This document shows, one piece after another, positions 7,384-15,301 of a stretch of DNA of 64,000 bases. The stretch comes from Alkalicoccus urumqiensis. Lineage in GTDB: Bacteria > Bacillota > Bacilli > Bacillales > Salisediminibacteriaceae. Under the pieces are notes generated by a model. That model did no database searches, was not told the DNA's origin, and saw only the letters and a list, made by a program, of their open reading frames with translations. Location: positions 248,001 through 312,000 of the forward strand of contig NZ_PVNS01000002.1 in assembly GCF_002993335.1 (NCBI RefSeq), written 5' to 3'. A program made the translations under genes and the position numbers. Numbering within the stretch: the first letter of the stretch is position 1; every line of letters starts with the position of its first letter.

Positions 7384-8907
7384 ATGGCGGAAAGATCCAG
7401 AGAGGAAGTATATGATTATCTGCAGCGGGCAGAAGTAGCTTCTGTCGGCACGTCGAACATGGGCCGTCCGCGGCAGCGGATGATGCATTTTGCAGTGGAT
7501 GAATCCTTTCAAGTATATCTATCCTCAATGAAAGGCGATCCGAAAGTTATACAGTGGAGCAACATACCCGAAACAGCAATGCTGATTCACCAGGGAAATA
7601 CGTTTATGGAGATGGAAGAATGCGAGATTATCGGCAGAGCTGAAATTGTCAAAGGGGAGGAAGAGCGGGAAAAAGCCGTTAATCTGCTGAAGGACCGCTC
7701 TCCCATTGTCGGTAATTTCGTCCAGCAGGAGGCAGTGGACAGACTGGAATTTATCAAGGTGGTTCCTGCGACGGTGAAATACCGGTATGTCCCGGAAATT
7801 CTGCAGGGGGAAGCACCGACGATATTTGATTATTCCAGCAGACAGGAATCCACGGACAAACAGGATCTTCTGTCCCGCGTCAGAGCATGGAAAGAAGCAG
7901 TGCGGCCTCTTTCCCTGACTGCTTCGGTTGTGCCGGCGGTTCTCGGCGGTGCAGCAGCTTTTTCGCTCGCGGGAGTATTCTCCTGGCCGCTCTTCCTGCT
8001 GACCCTGTTTGCCGCCGTACTTGTGCAGGCAGGCACCAACATGATAAACGACTTTAAAGATGCCGAGAGGGATGCAGAAAATACCGGCGGCGTGCGCCCT
8101 TTCACCGGCGGGTCAAAAATGATTCAGCTCGGGTTAATATCCAAAGCAGATATGGGCTTTTTCGGTATTGTGTTAACCGCCGCAGCTGCTGCACTCGGTT
8201 TGTACTTGACTGTTCAGGCAGGAGCAGGACTTCTTCCGCTGATTGCATTTGGTTTGATGGCGGGCTTTTTCTACACGAACCGTGAGGGGAGATTTTCCTT
8301 CATTAATGCCTTCCCGGGACTTGCAGAATTATTAATTGCCGGGACATATGGCATCGGAATTACACTTGGTGCTTTTTATATTCAGACCGGTTATTACAGC
8401 TGGGAAGCTGCTTTCCTGTCTCTGCCGGTGGCGCTTCTTGTTACCAATGTATTATTAATTAATCAGTTTCAGGATGCGGAAAGTGACAAAGAACAGGATA
8501 AGCAGACATTAGTTGTCCGCCTCGGCAGAAAGCAGGCAAAAAATGTTCTCGTGCTTTTATTTGCTGCAAGTGCAGTGCTGACTGCGGCCGCTCCATTTCT
8601 TGGAGATATTCCGCTGACGGTCTTTCTTGCCTTTTTATCCCTGCCGTTTCTGATTCAGGCGGTCCGCTATGCGCAGCAGTATTATGATGCGTCCTCCACC
8701 GATTTGATTCCGGGTAACGCCCACACGGCTATTCATCATCTGTTGACCGGGCTGCTGCTCTCTATCGCACTGTTAATGCCTGTTATGGCAATCTGGTGGA
8801 CAGGGCTGATGCTTGTTGGAGCAGGGCTGTTTGTGTTTTGGATCTGGCGGTATATTGAACGTCAGCGCAGAGTTATGAACACGTTTAAGCAGGCATTTTC
8901 TAAATAA
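7384..8907 (+). CDS. Fusion: pyridoxamine-phosphate-oxidase-like barrel + UbiA prenyltransferase
   Basis: A 507-residue protein of two parts. Residues 1 to ~150 look like a flavin-binding split barrel of the pyridoxamine 5'-phosphate oxidase superfamily (opening VASVGTSNMGRPRQRMMHFAVD). From about residue 165 the protein is a multi-spanning UbiA prenyltransferase, with the first Asp-rich motif NMINDFKDAERD near residue 219 and the second NQFQDAESDKEQDK near residue 359. UbiA enzymes attach polyprenyl chains to aromatic acceptors; MenA (menaquinone) is the nearest Bacillus example. Whether this is the cell's MenA or a separate quinone-modifying enzyme cannot be told. AAGGAGGT precedes the ATG. 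The DNA is continuous with no sign of a frameshift joining two genes. Confidence 0.85.
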   Translation: MAERSREEVYDYLQRAEVASVGTSNMGRPRQRMMHFAVDESFQVYLSSMKGDPKVIQWSNIPETAMLIHQGNTFMEMEECEIIGRAEIVKGEEEREKAVNLLKDRSPIVGNFVQQEAVDRLEFIKVVPATVKYRYVPEILQGEAPTIFDYSSRQESTDKQDLLSRVRAWKEAVRPLSLTASVVPAVLGGAAAFSLAGVFSWPLFLLTLFAAVLVQAGTNMINDFKDAERDAENTGGVRPFTGGSKMIQLGLISKADMGFFGIVLTAAAAALGLYLTVQAGAGLLPLIAFGLMAGFFYTNREGRFSFINAFPGLAELLIAGTYGIGITLGAFYIQTGYYSWEAAFLSLPVALLVTNVLLINQFQDAESDKEQDKQTLVVRLGRKQAKNVLVLLFAASAVLTAAAPFLGDIPLTVFLAFLSLPFLIQAVRYAQQYYDASSTDLIPGNAHTAIHHLLTGLLLSIALLMPVMAIWWTGLMLVGAGLFVFWIWRYIERQRRVMNTFKQAFSK

Positions 8908-8933
8908 CCGGAAGACCTATTTTTGAGAAATAT

Positions 8934-8959
8934 GTTTAATATTCTTCTATGCCGAGAAT
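8934..8959 (+). promoter_or_regulatory. Sigma-B-like promoter candidate for ohr
   Basis: GTTTAA, a 14-base spacer and GAGAAT lie 36 bases upstream of ohr. The -35 box is a perfect sigma-B match and the -10 has two mismatches to GGGTAT. B. subtilis ohrB is sigma-B controlled, which makes the match plausible. No OhrR operator palindrome was seen. Confidence 0.35.
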
Positions 8960-8995
8960 AGAAGTAGCGTACGCAAAATCGAAGGAGGAATTAAT

Positions 8996-9418
8996 ATGGC
9001 TGATAAAGTATTTTCAACTAAAGCATCTGCTGTAGGCGGCCGCGAAGGTCACGTAAAGTCGGACAGCGGAGTGATTGATCTTGATCTGAAAATGCCGGAT
9101 CAGAATGGCATTCCTGACGATGCGACCAACCCGGAACAGCTTTTTGCAGCGGGTTACAGCGCATGTTACGACGGCGCATTGAACCTGATGGCTCAGAAAG
9201 CGAAAAAAGACATTGAGTCGGAGACGACAGCAGAAGTGAGCCTCAATAAAGATCCGGAAGATAACGGATTTAAAGTAGGCGTCACGCTTCACGTCCATAT
9301 CAAAGGCGTCTCGAAGGAAGAGGCAGAGGAGCTCGCTCATAAAGCACACGACTTCTGCCCGTATTCGAAAGCTACCCGCGGCAACATTGATGTAGACCTG
9401 AACGTTTCCGCCGGATAA
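8996..9418 (+). CDS. ohr: Organic hydroperoxide resistance protein, OsmC/Ohr family
   Basis: A 140-residue protein of the Ohr branch of the OsmC superfamily, a thiol peroxidase that detoxifies organic hydroperoxides in the cytoplasm. The two catalytic cysteines are in the family contexts AAGYSACYDGAL (near residue 58) and HDFCPYSKATRGN (near residue 122). Length and the ending (NIDVDLNV) are normal for the family. AAGGAGGA precedes ATG by 7 bases. It is a single-gene unit between a sigma-B-like promoter candidate and a terminator. Of the two Bacillus paralogues (OhrA and OhrB), the promoter type hints at OhrB. Confidence 0.94.
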   Translation: MADKVFSTKASAVGGREGHVKSDSGVIDLDLKMPDQNGIPDDATNPEQLFAAGYSACYDGALNLMAQKAKKDIESETTAEVSLNKDPEDNGFKVGVTLHVHIKGVSKEEAEELAHKAHDFCPYSKATRGNIDVDLNVSAG

Positions 9419-9442
9419 TAACATGAAAAATGATTATCGCTG

Positions 9443-9481
9443 CCGCCTGAGGAAGTACTGACTTCTTCAGGCGGTATTTTT
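9443..9481 (+). terminator. Intrinsic terminator after ohr
   Basis: Arms of 14 bases (9443-9456 and 9461-9474, CCGCCTGAGGAAGT against its near-perfect complement) with a 4-base loop and a T-rich tail. Confidence 0.9.
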
Positions 9482-9659
9482 CTGAAGCGAATAGCAGACT
9501 CTCCGGCGGAAGTTTGAAACGGCCGGCGTTTGTTTCTATTTTCGTCCGTCACTTTTCCGCTTTTTCTACCCCTGATTTAAAGAGTATACATAAAGCATCA
9601 GGCGGAATAAGTGAGAATTTCAGCACGATGATTTATACTGTGTAGAGGAGGTGAACCGC

Positions 9660-10805
9660 ATGAAAAAAGTAATGGTGATCTTCTTTGCCCTTATTTTTAC
9701 AGTTGTATCTGTCATTTTCATTCCAATAATATATGATTACTTTACTACCCGGTCCTACGGAAGTGAACCGGTTGAAACGGCGGACGAAGAGCCGTGGGAA
9801 ACGGCGACCTTCGCAGGCGGCTGTTTCTGGTGCATGGAACCGCCGTTTGAAAAACTTGAAGGAGTGGACCGCGTGATTTCAGGTTATACCGGCGGTCCGG
9901 AAGAGAACCCATCCTATGAAGAAGTTTCTTCCGGGGAAACGGGTCACGTTGAAGCGGTGCAGGTTTATTATGATCCGGAAGTGATTTCCTACAACGACCT
10001 TCTTGAAGTGTTCTGGCGCCAGATTGACCCGACAGATGATGAAGGGCAGTTTGTAGACCGCGGAGAGCAGTATGCGAGCGCCATATTTTATCATGACGAA
10101 AACCAGCAGCTGGCAGCGGAAGTATCAAAGGAAGAACTTGAAGAGTCCGGGCGGTTTGACGACCCGATCGTCACGGAAATAAGCGAGGCAGATACTTTTT
10201 ACGAAGCGGAAGAATACCATCAGAATTTTTACGAGGAAAACCCTGTACGCTATGATTTTTACCGTTCCAATTCAGGTCGGGACGATTTCATCGAGGAATA
10301 CTGGGAAAATAACGAAGAATATGAGCCGGAAAACGATCGTATCGTATCGAAACCATGGCGCGACTATGAACCTGAATCGGAAGAAGAGCTCCGGAGCAGG
10401 CTGACGGAAATGCAGTTTGATGTCACGCAGAACGATGCGACGGAACCTGCTTTTGACAATGAATATCACGCGAATGAAGCCGAAGGCATCTATGTGGATA
10501 TCGTATCCAGGGAACCGCTATTCAGCTCCACCCATCAATTTGATTCCGGAACCGGCTGGCCGAGTTTCACAGAGCCGATTTCAGAAGAATATATTCAGCG
10601 TGAAGCAGACTGGTCTTTTCTTGTACGCCGGACAGAAATCCGCAGCACCTATGCTGATTCCCACCTCGGCCACGTATTTGAAGATGGTCCGGAGCCGACG
10701 GGACTGCGCTACTGCATGAATTCAGCTGCGATGGAATTTATTCCAAAAGAAGAGATGGAAGAGGAAGGATACAGCGAATTTCTCTATTTATTTGACGAAG
10801 AATAG
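9660..10805 (+). CDS. msrAB: Membrane-anchored MsrA-MsrB fusion, peptide methionine sulfoxide reductase
   Basis: A 381-residue protein. Residues 4-30 form one hydrophobic segment, a signal anchor without a clear cleavage or lipobox site, followed by an acidic linker. This places the enzyme outside the membrane. The MsrA domain has the GGCFWCME catalytic motif near residues 53-60, reducing S-methionine sulfoxide. The MsrB domain contains DSGTGWPSF and the catalytic RYCMN near residue 352, reducing the R form. The zinc-binding CxxC pairs of some MsrB proteins are absent. I chose ATG at 9660 because the in-frame GTG at 9651 lies inside the GAGGAGGTG ribosome binding site. It heads a redox operon with a second msrA 17 bases downstream. 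The reductant for an extracellular Msr is not encoded here. Confidence 0.92.
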   Translation: MKKVMVIFFALIFTVVSVIFIPIIYDYFTTRSYGSEPVETADEEPWETATFAGGCFWCMEPPFEKLEGVDRVISGYTGGPEENPSYEEVSSGETGHVEAVQVYYDPEVISYNDLLEVFWRQIDPTDDEGQFVDRGEQYASAIFYHDENQQLAAEVSKEELEESGRFDDPIVTEISEADTFYEAEEYHQNFYEENPVRYDFYRSNSGRDDFIEEYWENNEEYEPENDRIVSKPWRDYEPESEEELRSRLTEMQFDVTQNDATEPAFDNEYHANEAEGIYVDIVSREPLFSSTHQFDSGTGWPSFTEPISEEYIQREADWSFLVRRTEIRSTYADSHLGHVFEDGPEPTGLRYCMNSAAMEFIPKEEMEEEGYSEFLYLFDEE

Positions 10806-10822
10806 GAAGGAGACGGTCAGTC

Positions 10823-11362
10823 ATGAAAGAAACGAAAACCGCCATTTTTGCAGGAGGCTGCTTCTGGTGCATGGTAAAACCTTTTGACGAGCAGCCGGGT
10901 ATCCGGGGAATTGTATCAGGATATACCGGAGGAACAGAAGAGGATGCGGTGTACGAACGTGTTAAAACAGGCACAACTAATCATCGGGAAGCGGTAGAAA
11001 TCGTCTACGAGCCGGATGTGTTCCCGTACGAAAAGCTCCTGGAACTTTACTGGCAGCAGGTGGACCCGACAGACGACGGCGGACAGTTTTTTGACCGTGG
11101 TCCCCAGTACCGCACAGCTGTTTTCTATCAGGATGAAGAACAGAGGCAGCTTGCCGCCGCCTCCAGAGAAGCGCTTGATAAAAATGGTCCTTTTCACGAA
11201 CCGGTCGTAACCGAAATACTGCCGGCGCGGCCATTCTATCCGGCTGAGGAACACCATCAGAAGTTTTACAAGAAAAACCCCGATGCTTACCAGAAAGAGC
11301 GTGAAGAATCAGGCAGAGAGGACTTTCTAAAGCACACGTGGCAGGAGAAATCATATGAATAA
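10823..11362 (+). CDS. msrA: Peptide methionine-S-sulfoxide reductase MsrA
   Basis: A 179-residue single-domain MsrA with catalytic GGCFWCM at residues 12-18 and the family blocks VSGYTGG, YWQQVDPTD and HHQKFYKKNP. It lacks a signal peptide, so it is the cytoplasmic partner of the membrane-anchored MsrA-MsrB encoded just upstream. Its sequence differs considerably from the MsrA half of the fusion, so this is not a recent duplication. AAGGAGA precedes ATG. The last 8 bases overlap the following hydrolase gene, indicating translational coupling. Confidence 0.94.
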   Translation: MKETKTAIFAGGCFWCMVKPFDEQPGIRGIVSGYTGGTEEDAVYERVKTGTTNHREAVEIVYEPDVFPYEKLLELYWQQVDPTDDGGQFFDRGPQYRTAVFYQDEEQRQLAAASREALDKNGPFHEPVVTEILPARPFYPAEEHHQKFYKKNPDAYQKEREESGREDFLKHTWQEKSYE

Positions 11363-12200
11363 AGCGGATCTTCAGAAAGAGCATGCTGCCTATCATATGG
11401 CCGGTGGAGCCATCTATCAGAACGGGAAGCCTCTCTTCCATTACGTCGATCGTTCACAGAATGAGAAGAAGCCTGTTAATTCTGTTACGAAATCAATCGT
11501 AAGTATTCTGACAGCTGCCGCTTTAGAGAAAGAAGACGTGTCGGCGGAAAGACCGATTTCCGACTTCCTTTCTGTAGAAGGCCCTGCCGGGTCGTTAACT
11601 GTGGACACGCTCTGGAAAATGAGGAGCGGTTTTACAGATGATGTGTGGAAGAAAAGGCAGGAAGACAGCTGGCTGAAGCCATTTATGAAAGAGAGTCCTC
11701 CGGGAGGAGAATTTACGTACTCCAACACGGACAGCTTCCTGCTTGCGGCCGTTTTACATGAAGTGACCGGAGGACTGGCCGATTTTGCAGACGAAATCCT
11801 ATTCCGTCCTGCAGAAGTAAGCGATTGGACATTTGATACGGCTCCGGAAGGGATCCCGGCCGGCGCTTACGGAATTCGGCTTCTGCCCGGAGATTTGTTG
11901 AAAACGGCTGAGTTTATCCGGGCCACGGCAGCAGGAGAAACGTCTTTACCAGCCAGCTGGGTTACAGAGGGGTGGAAAGCTGAATCCAAAACAGGAATGC
12001 GCGGGCAGCAGTACGGCCGCCACTGGTGGATCGAGCCTGCATCCGGCATTCCTTATGCAGCCGGCCGTTTCGGAAAGATCATTGCGTTTATTCCGGAACA
12101 CAATGTGAGCGCGGCTTTTGTCGGGGATTTGCAGAAAGAAGAGCTGCTTCCATTCCGCTGGTTTATGCAGTTTGCGAAAGAACAGGACTGGCTTCGTTGA
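11355..12200 (+). CDS. Serine hydrolase of the beta-lactamase / penicillin-binding-protein-like family
   Basis: A 281-residue protein with the class C beta-lactamase-like SxxK nucleophile motif in NSVTKSIVS (near residues 43-50) and a YSNTDS segment (YxN motif) near residue 120. A later HWWIEPASG region takes the place of the third motif. There is no signal peptide, which is unusual for true beta-lactamases and suggests a cytoplasmic esterase or amidase. The substrate is unknown. The start codon ATG overlaps the end of msrA, and AGGAG lies 8 bases upstream. Placement in an Msr/dioxygenase operon suggests a role in oxidative or electrophile stress, but this is inference only. Confidence 0.82.
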   Translation: MNKADLQKEHAAYHMAGGAIYQNGKPLFHYVDRSQNEKKPVNSVTKSIVSILTAAALEKEDVSAERPISDFLSVEGPAGSLTVDTLWKMRSGFTDDVWKKRQEDSWLKPFMKESPPGGEFTYSNTDSFLLAAVLHEVTGGLADFADEILFRPAEVSDWTFDTAPEGIPAGAYGIRLLPGDLLKTAEFIRATAAGETSLPASWVTEGWKAESKTGMRGQQYGRHWWIEPASGIPYAAGRFGKIIAFIPEHNVSAAFVGDLQKEELLPFRWFMQFAKEQDWLR

Positions 12201-12211
12201 GGAGGGATAAC

Positions 12212-13174
12212 TTGGAACCTATCACTGGTATACATCACGTGTCATCCATTACGGCGGATGCATCAAAAAACTATCATTTTTATACTTCTGTTCTAGGCAT
12301 GAGGCTCGTGAAAAAAACCGTCAATCAGGATGATCCGGGCATGTACCACTTATTTTTCGCCGACGCAGAAGGTACGCCGGGAACCGATTTTACGTTTTTT
12401 GAAATACCGATGGCCGGCAGAACGTATCCCGGCTCCGGGAGTATTTCCAGAACGAGTCTTCGTGTACCGGATGACCTGGCTGTTTCCTTCTGGGAAGAGA
12501 GACTGAAGCAGTATGATGCTGCCCTGGTGGAATCAAGAGAAACGTTGAACGGCCACGACTCACTGCTGTTTCACGATCCGGAGGGACAGCGCATTGCCAT
12601 TATTTCAGATGCTGATAATGCAGGTATTCGTCCCGGTACTCCGTGGAGCGGGACGGATGTTCCCGAAGAGGCGGCCATTCTCGGACTCGGTCCGGCGCAC
12701 CTTCATGTGAAACGCCGGTCCAAAACGGCTTACGTTTTAACGGAGGTGCTGGGTTTCTCAGAGAGCGGAACGTATTCTTGTTCGCTTGGAGAAGCACAGG
12801 TATTTACAGCATCTGGCGGAGGGTCCGCTGCAGAAGTTCATGTCTTTGAAACCGAAGAGCGTGCCGAGAAGCCGGGAAGAGGGAGTGTGCATCACGTTGC
12901 CTTCCGGGTTCCGGATCGGGAGGCGCTCGAGTACTGGGCACACCGCATCGATGGTGCCGGCTACATGAATTCCGGGATCGTCGAGCGTTATTATTTTCAG
13001 TCACTGTACTTCCGCGAACCAAACGGCATTCTGTACGAACTTGCTACAGACGGTCCCGGCTTTCAGGCGGATGAACCGCTGGATTCTCTCGGGGAACGCC
13101 TGGCACTGCCGCCGTTTCTTGAACCGGAAAGAGAAGCTATTGAAAAGAAGTTAAAGCCGCTGTCCACGTACTAA
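12212..13174 (+). CDS. Ring-cleaving dioxygenase-like VOC protein (MhqA/MhqO type)
   Basis: A 320-residue protein of two vicinal-oxygen-chelate (glyoxalase-like) halves. The probable metal ligands are in GIHHVSSI at the N-terminus, SVHHVAFRVPD near residue 225 and GILYELATDGPGF near residue 275. Closest in pattern are Bacillus MhqA/MhqE/MhqO proteins, linked to quinone and electrophile resistance through proposed ring cleavage. I take the start to be TTG at 12212, because GAGGAGGG lies 5-7 bases upstream and the family opens ITGIHHVS; the frame stays open farther upstream but overlaps the previous gene. It is the last gene of the msr operon and ends at a strong terminator. Confidence 0.86.
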   Translation: MEPITGIHHVSSITADASKNYHFYTSVLGMRLVKKTVNQDDPGMYHLFFADAEGTPGTDFTFFEIPMAGRTYPGSGSISRTSLRVPDDLAVSFWEERLKQYDAALVESRETLNGHDSLLFHDPEGQRIAIISDADNAGIRPGTPWSGTDVPEEAAILGLGPAHLHVKRRSKTAYVLTEVLGFSESGTYSCSLGEAQVFTASGGGSAAEVHVFETEERAEKPGRGSVHHVAFRVPDREALEYWAHRIDGAGYMNSGIVERYYFQSLYFREPNGILYELATDGPGFQADEPLDSLGERLALPPFLEPEREAIEKKLKPLSTY

Positions 13175-13198
13175 CTGCAGGCAGCTGGCCAAAAACTT

Positions 13199-13231
13199 AA
13201 AACGTCCGTCACTCGTTGTGGCGGACGTTTT
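13199..13231 (+). terminator. Intrinsic terminator of the msr operon
   Basis: Arms AAAACGTCCGTCAC and GTGGCGGACGTTTT with a 5-base loop. It closes the four-gene redox operon. Confidence 0.88.
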
Positions 13232-13326
13232 AATGTGAAAAACGGCGGCCGAATGGAAGGCCTCTGTACAGAAGCTGGAAAAGTACGGTAAACTGAGTAC
13301 AGCTGCAGAGAAAAGGAGGTGGGTCT

Positions 13327-14775
13327 GTGGATATTATGGGAAGCCTGCTGCTCGTCTTGTTTTTCGTAAATATTCTGTTTGCCGGAATTATTATATTTAT
13401 TGAAAGAAAAGACGCCACCGCAACGTGGGCCTGGGTCATGATTCTGTTCTTTATTCCCTTCCTCGGATTCGTCATTTACATATTTCTCGGGCAGAATTTA
13501 ACGAGAAGGCGTCTCTTTGACTGGGAGGGCATCCGAAAAATTGGAATTATCGATATTTTATCCAGGCAGATCGAGCAGATCCGCAATCCTGAATTCCGGT
13601 TTCATAATGACAACATTGAACCGTACCGGGATTTAATCTACATGCATCTGGTTAATAATGATGCGGTACTGACCAAGGATAATGAAATTGACATATTCAA
13701 CACCGGCCAGCGGAAATTTGATCAGCTTATTGCCGATATCGATGCTGCCAGGGATCATATCCACCTGCAGTATTATATTTTCCGCCACGACAATCTTGGA
13801 AAAAAATTAATCCGTCATTTGACGCAGAAGGCCCGGGAAGGGGTAAAGGTACGGGTGCTCTACGATGAGCTTGGTTCCAGGAAACTGCGGCGGAGGCACT
13901 TTAAAGCATTAACCGAAGCCGGCGGAGAAGTAGGCGTGTTTTTCCCGTCAAAAGTCGCGATGATCAATCTCCGTCTTAATTACCGCAACCACCGTAAATT
14001 GACTATTATTGACGGCCGCACCGGCTATGTCGGCGGCTTTAATGTAGGGGATGAATATATCGGTTCCAGCCGGAGGTTCGGTGACTGGCGGGATACGCAT
14101 CTGCGCATCTGTGGCAATGCCGTGGATCCGATGCAGACACGGTTTATTCTGGATTGGAATCAGGCGTCAAAAAGCCGGCCGATTGCATATGAAGCCAGGT
14201 ACTTTCCTATGAAACAGCCTGCAGGTAACGCAGCGGTGCAGATTGTATCGAGCGGCCCGGACTCAGACTGGGAGCAGATTAAAAACGGGTATATTAAAAT
14301 GATTACGGACGCCCGGGAGTCTGTCTATATTCAGACTCCGTATTTTATTCCGGATCAGAGTCTCCTGGATGCGCTCCGGATCGCTGCATTGTCCGGCAAA
14401 GATGTCCGGATTATGATACCGAGTATGCCGGATCATCCATTTATCTACTGGGCGACTCTTTCTCACATCGGTCAGCTCATGAATTCCGGGGTATCGGTCT
14501 ATATTTACCAGAAAGGGTTCCTTCATGCAAAATGTGTGATTGCTGATAGAAGGGTCAGTTCCGTCGGTACAGCAAACATTGATCTGCGCAGTTTCCGGCT
14601 GAATTTTGAAGTGAACGCGTTCATCTATGATCATGAAACGTCGGAGAAACTCGCCGCAGACTTTGAGCAGGATATGATGTATTCCGACCGGCTGACTCCG
14701 GAGAAGTACGCAAGGCGGTCGAAAATGATACGCTTTAAAGAGTCCATATCACGGCTTCTCTCACCAATACTTTAA
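13327..14775 (+). CDS. cls: Cardiolipin synthase
   Basis: A 482-residue phospholipase-D-superfamily enzyme that joins two phosphatidylglycerol molecules to cardiolipin and glycerol at the membrane. Two N-terminal membrane segments are visible (residues 4-24 and 35-55), joined by ERKDATATWAW. The two HKD catalytic motifs are NHRKLTIIDG near residue 222 and HAKCVIADRR near residue 399, each followed by GG or TANID. Length is normal. The GTG start lies 6 bases after AGGAGGT; an in-frame ATG three codons later is possible but too far from that site. It is a monocistronic unit. Cardiolipin is a common adaptation target in salt-stressed bacteria, which fits the ectoine genes elsewhere. Confidence 0.94.
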   Translation: MDIMGSLLLVLFFVNILFAGIIIFIERKDATATWAWVMILFFIPFLGFVIYIFLGQNLTRRRLFDWEGIRKIGIIDILSRQIEQIRNPEFRFHNDNIEPYRDLIYMHLVNNDAVLTKDNEIDIFNTGQRKFDQLIADIDAARDHIHLQYYIFRHDNLGKKLIRHLTQKAREGVKVRVLYDELGSRKLRRRHFKALTEAGGEVGVFFPSKVAMINLRLNYRNHRKLTIIDGRTGYVGGFNVGDEYIGSSRRFGDWRDTHLRICGNAVDPMQTRFILDWNQASKSRPIAYEARYFPMKQPAGNAAVQIVSSGPDSDWEQIKNGYIKMITDARESVYIQTPYFIPDQSLLDALRIAALSGKDVRIMIPSMPDHPFIYWATLSHIGQLMNSGVSVYIYQKGFLHAKCVIADRRVSSVGTANIDLRSFRLNFEVNAFIYDHETSEKLAADFEQDMMYSDRLTPEKYARRSKMIRFKESISRLLSPIL

Positions 14776-14794
14776 TGATTTATGATACGTATGG

Positions 14795-14822
14795 CCGGCG
14801 GATGTTTCCGCCGGTTTTTTCT
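14795..14822 (+). terminator. Intrinsic terminator after cls
   Basis: Perfect 8-bp stem CCGGCGGA/TCCGCCGG with a 4-base loop, then six T. Confidence 0.92.
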
Positions 14823-15190
14823 ATCATAAGACTGTATAAAATTCGAATCCTCTACAAAGAAGGGATGCCAAGCGTTACAGCATTTCAACGTTCTGTTCCA
14901 TGTATCGATTGTTTCTGCTGATAGAGTTTTTCCGCGCACGACAGAAGCCTGCCCTGCAGCAGGGTGCTCCCTGTATGGCTGCAGGTGCAGCCGGTAAGCA
15001 GCCAACCATTCGTTACCGTTTCCTATCCTTCTAACGAGTATACAGGTTCAGCCCGTCCAGCTTTTTATAGGTCTTCTTTTTTCATTTCTATATTCTTTCT
15101 TACGCCGTTTCATACGCCTGCAGTTGCGCAGCCTCACGCTATTATTCAGCTAACTCCCCCCTATCGTGACGGCTCCTTCCATATGGTTTC
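14823..15190. other. Non-coding gap upstream of the arginine operon
   Basis: About 370 bases between the cls terminator and the arginine control region. A + strand frame at 14964-15215 is open but has no ribosome binding site, reads as low-complexity hydrophobic/proline-rich sequence and runs into the ARG box, so I do not call it a gene. No riboswitch, tRNA or repeat was recognised. Confidence 0.5.
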
Positions 15191-15196
15191 AAAGAA

Positions 15197-15214
15197 AATG
15201 AATAAAAATAAATG
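15197..15214 (+). promoter_or_regulatory. ARG box (AhrC/ArgR operator) upstream of argC
   Basis: AATGAATAAAAATAAATG matches the ArgR/AhrC operator consensus AATGAATWAWWATTCANT at about 15 of 18 positions. It sits just upstream of the argC -35 box. Confidence 0.75.
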
Positions 15215-15231
15215 ATAATTTATAAATATCG

Positions 15232-15260
15232 TTGCATAAAAATAATATCGCTAGTATAAT
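15232..15260 (+). promoter_or_regulatory. argC operon promoter overlapped by a second ARG box
   Basis: TTGCAT, a 17-base spacer and TATAAT. A second ARG-box-like sequence (15233-15250, TGCATAAAAATAATATCG) covers the -35 and spacer, and a further half-site AATGAATTAA follows at 15261-15270. AhrC bound here would block RNA polymerase when arginine is plentiful. Confidence 0.78.
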
Positions 15261-15301
15261 AATGAATTAACTCAGACAGTAAGGAAAGGACGGGACAGCC
15301 G

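Noticed and set aside
9571-9602. CCTGAT...ATCAGG inverted repeat upstream of msrAB as an operator
   Set aside because: Arms are only 6 bp and 20 bases apart, which is expected by chance in a region of this size.
12026-12211. Upstream extension of the dioxygenase-like frame
   Set aside because: It overlaps the hydrolase gene for about 175 bases, and the translated extension is arginine/cysteine-rich. The TTG at 12212 with a strong ribosome binding site and the family N-terminus is the better start.
14964-15215. An 83-codon open frame upstream of argC
   Set aside because: It has no ribosome binding site, an unconvincing composition, and its 3' end lies in the ARG box region. The region is better explained as an arginine-operon control region.
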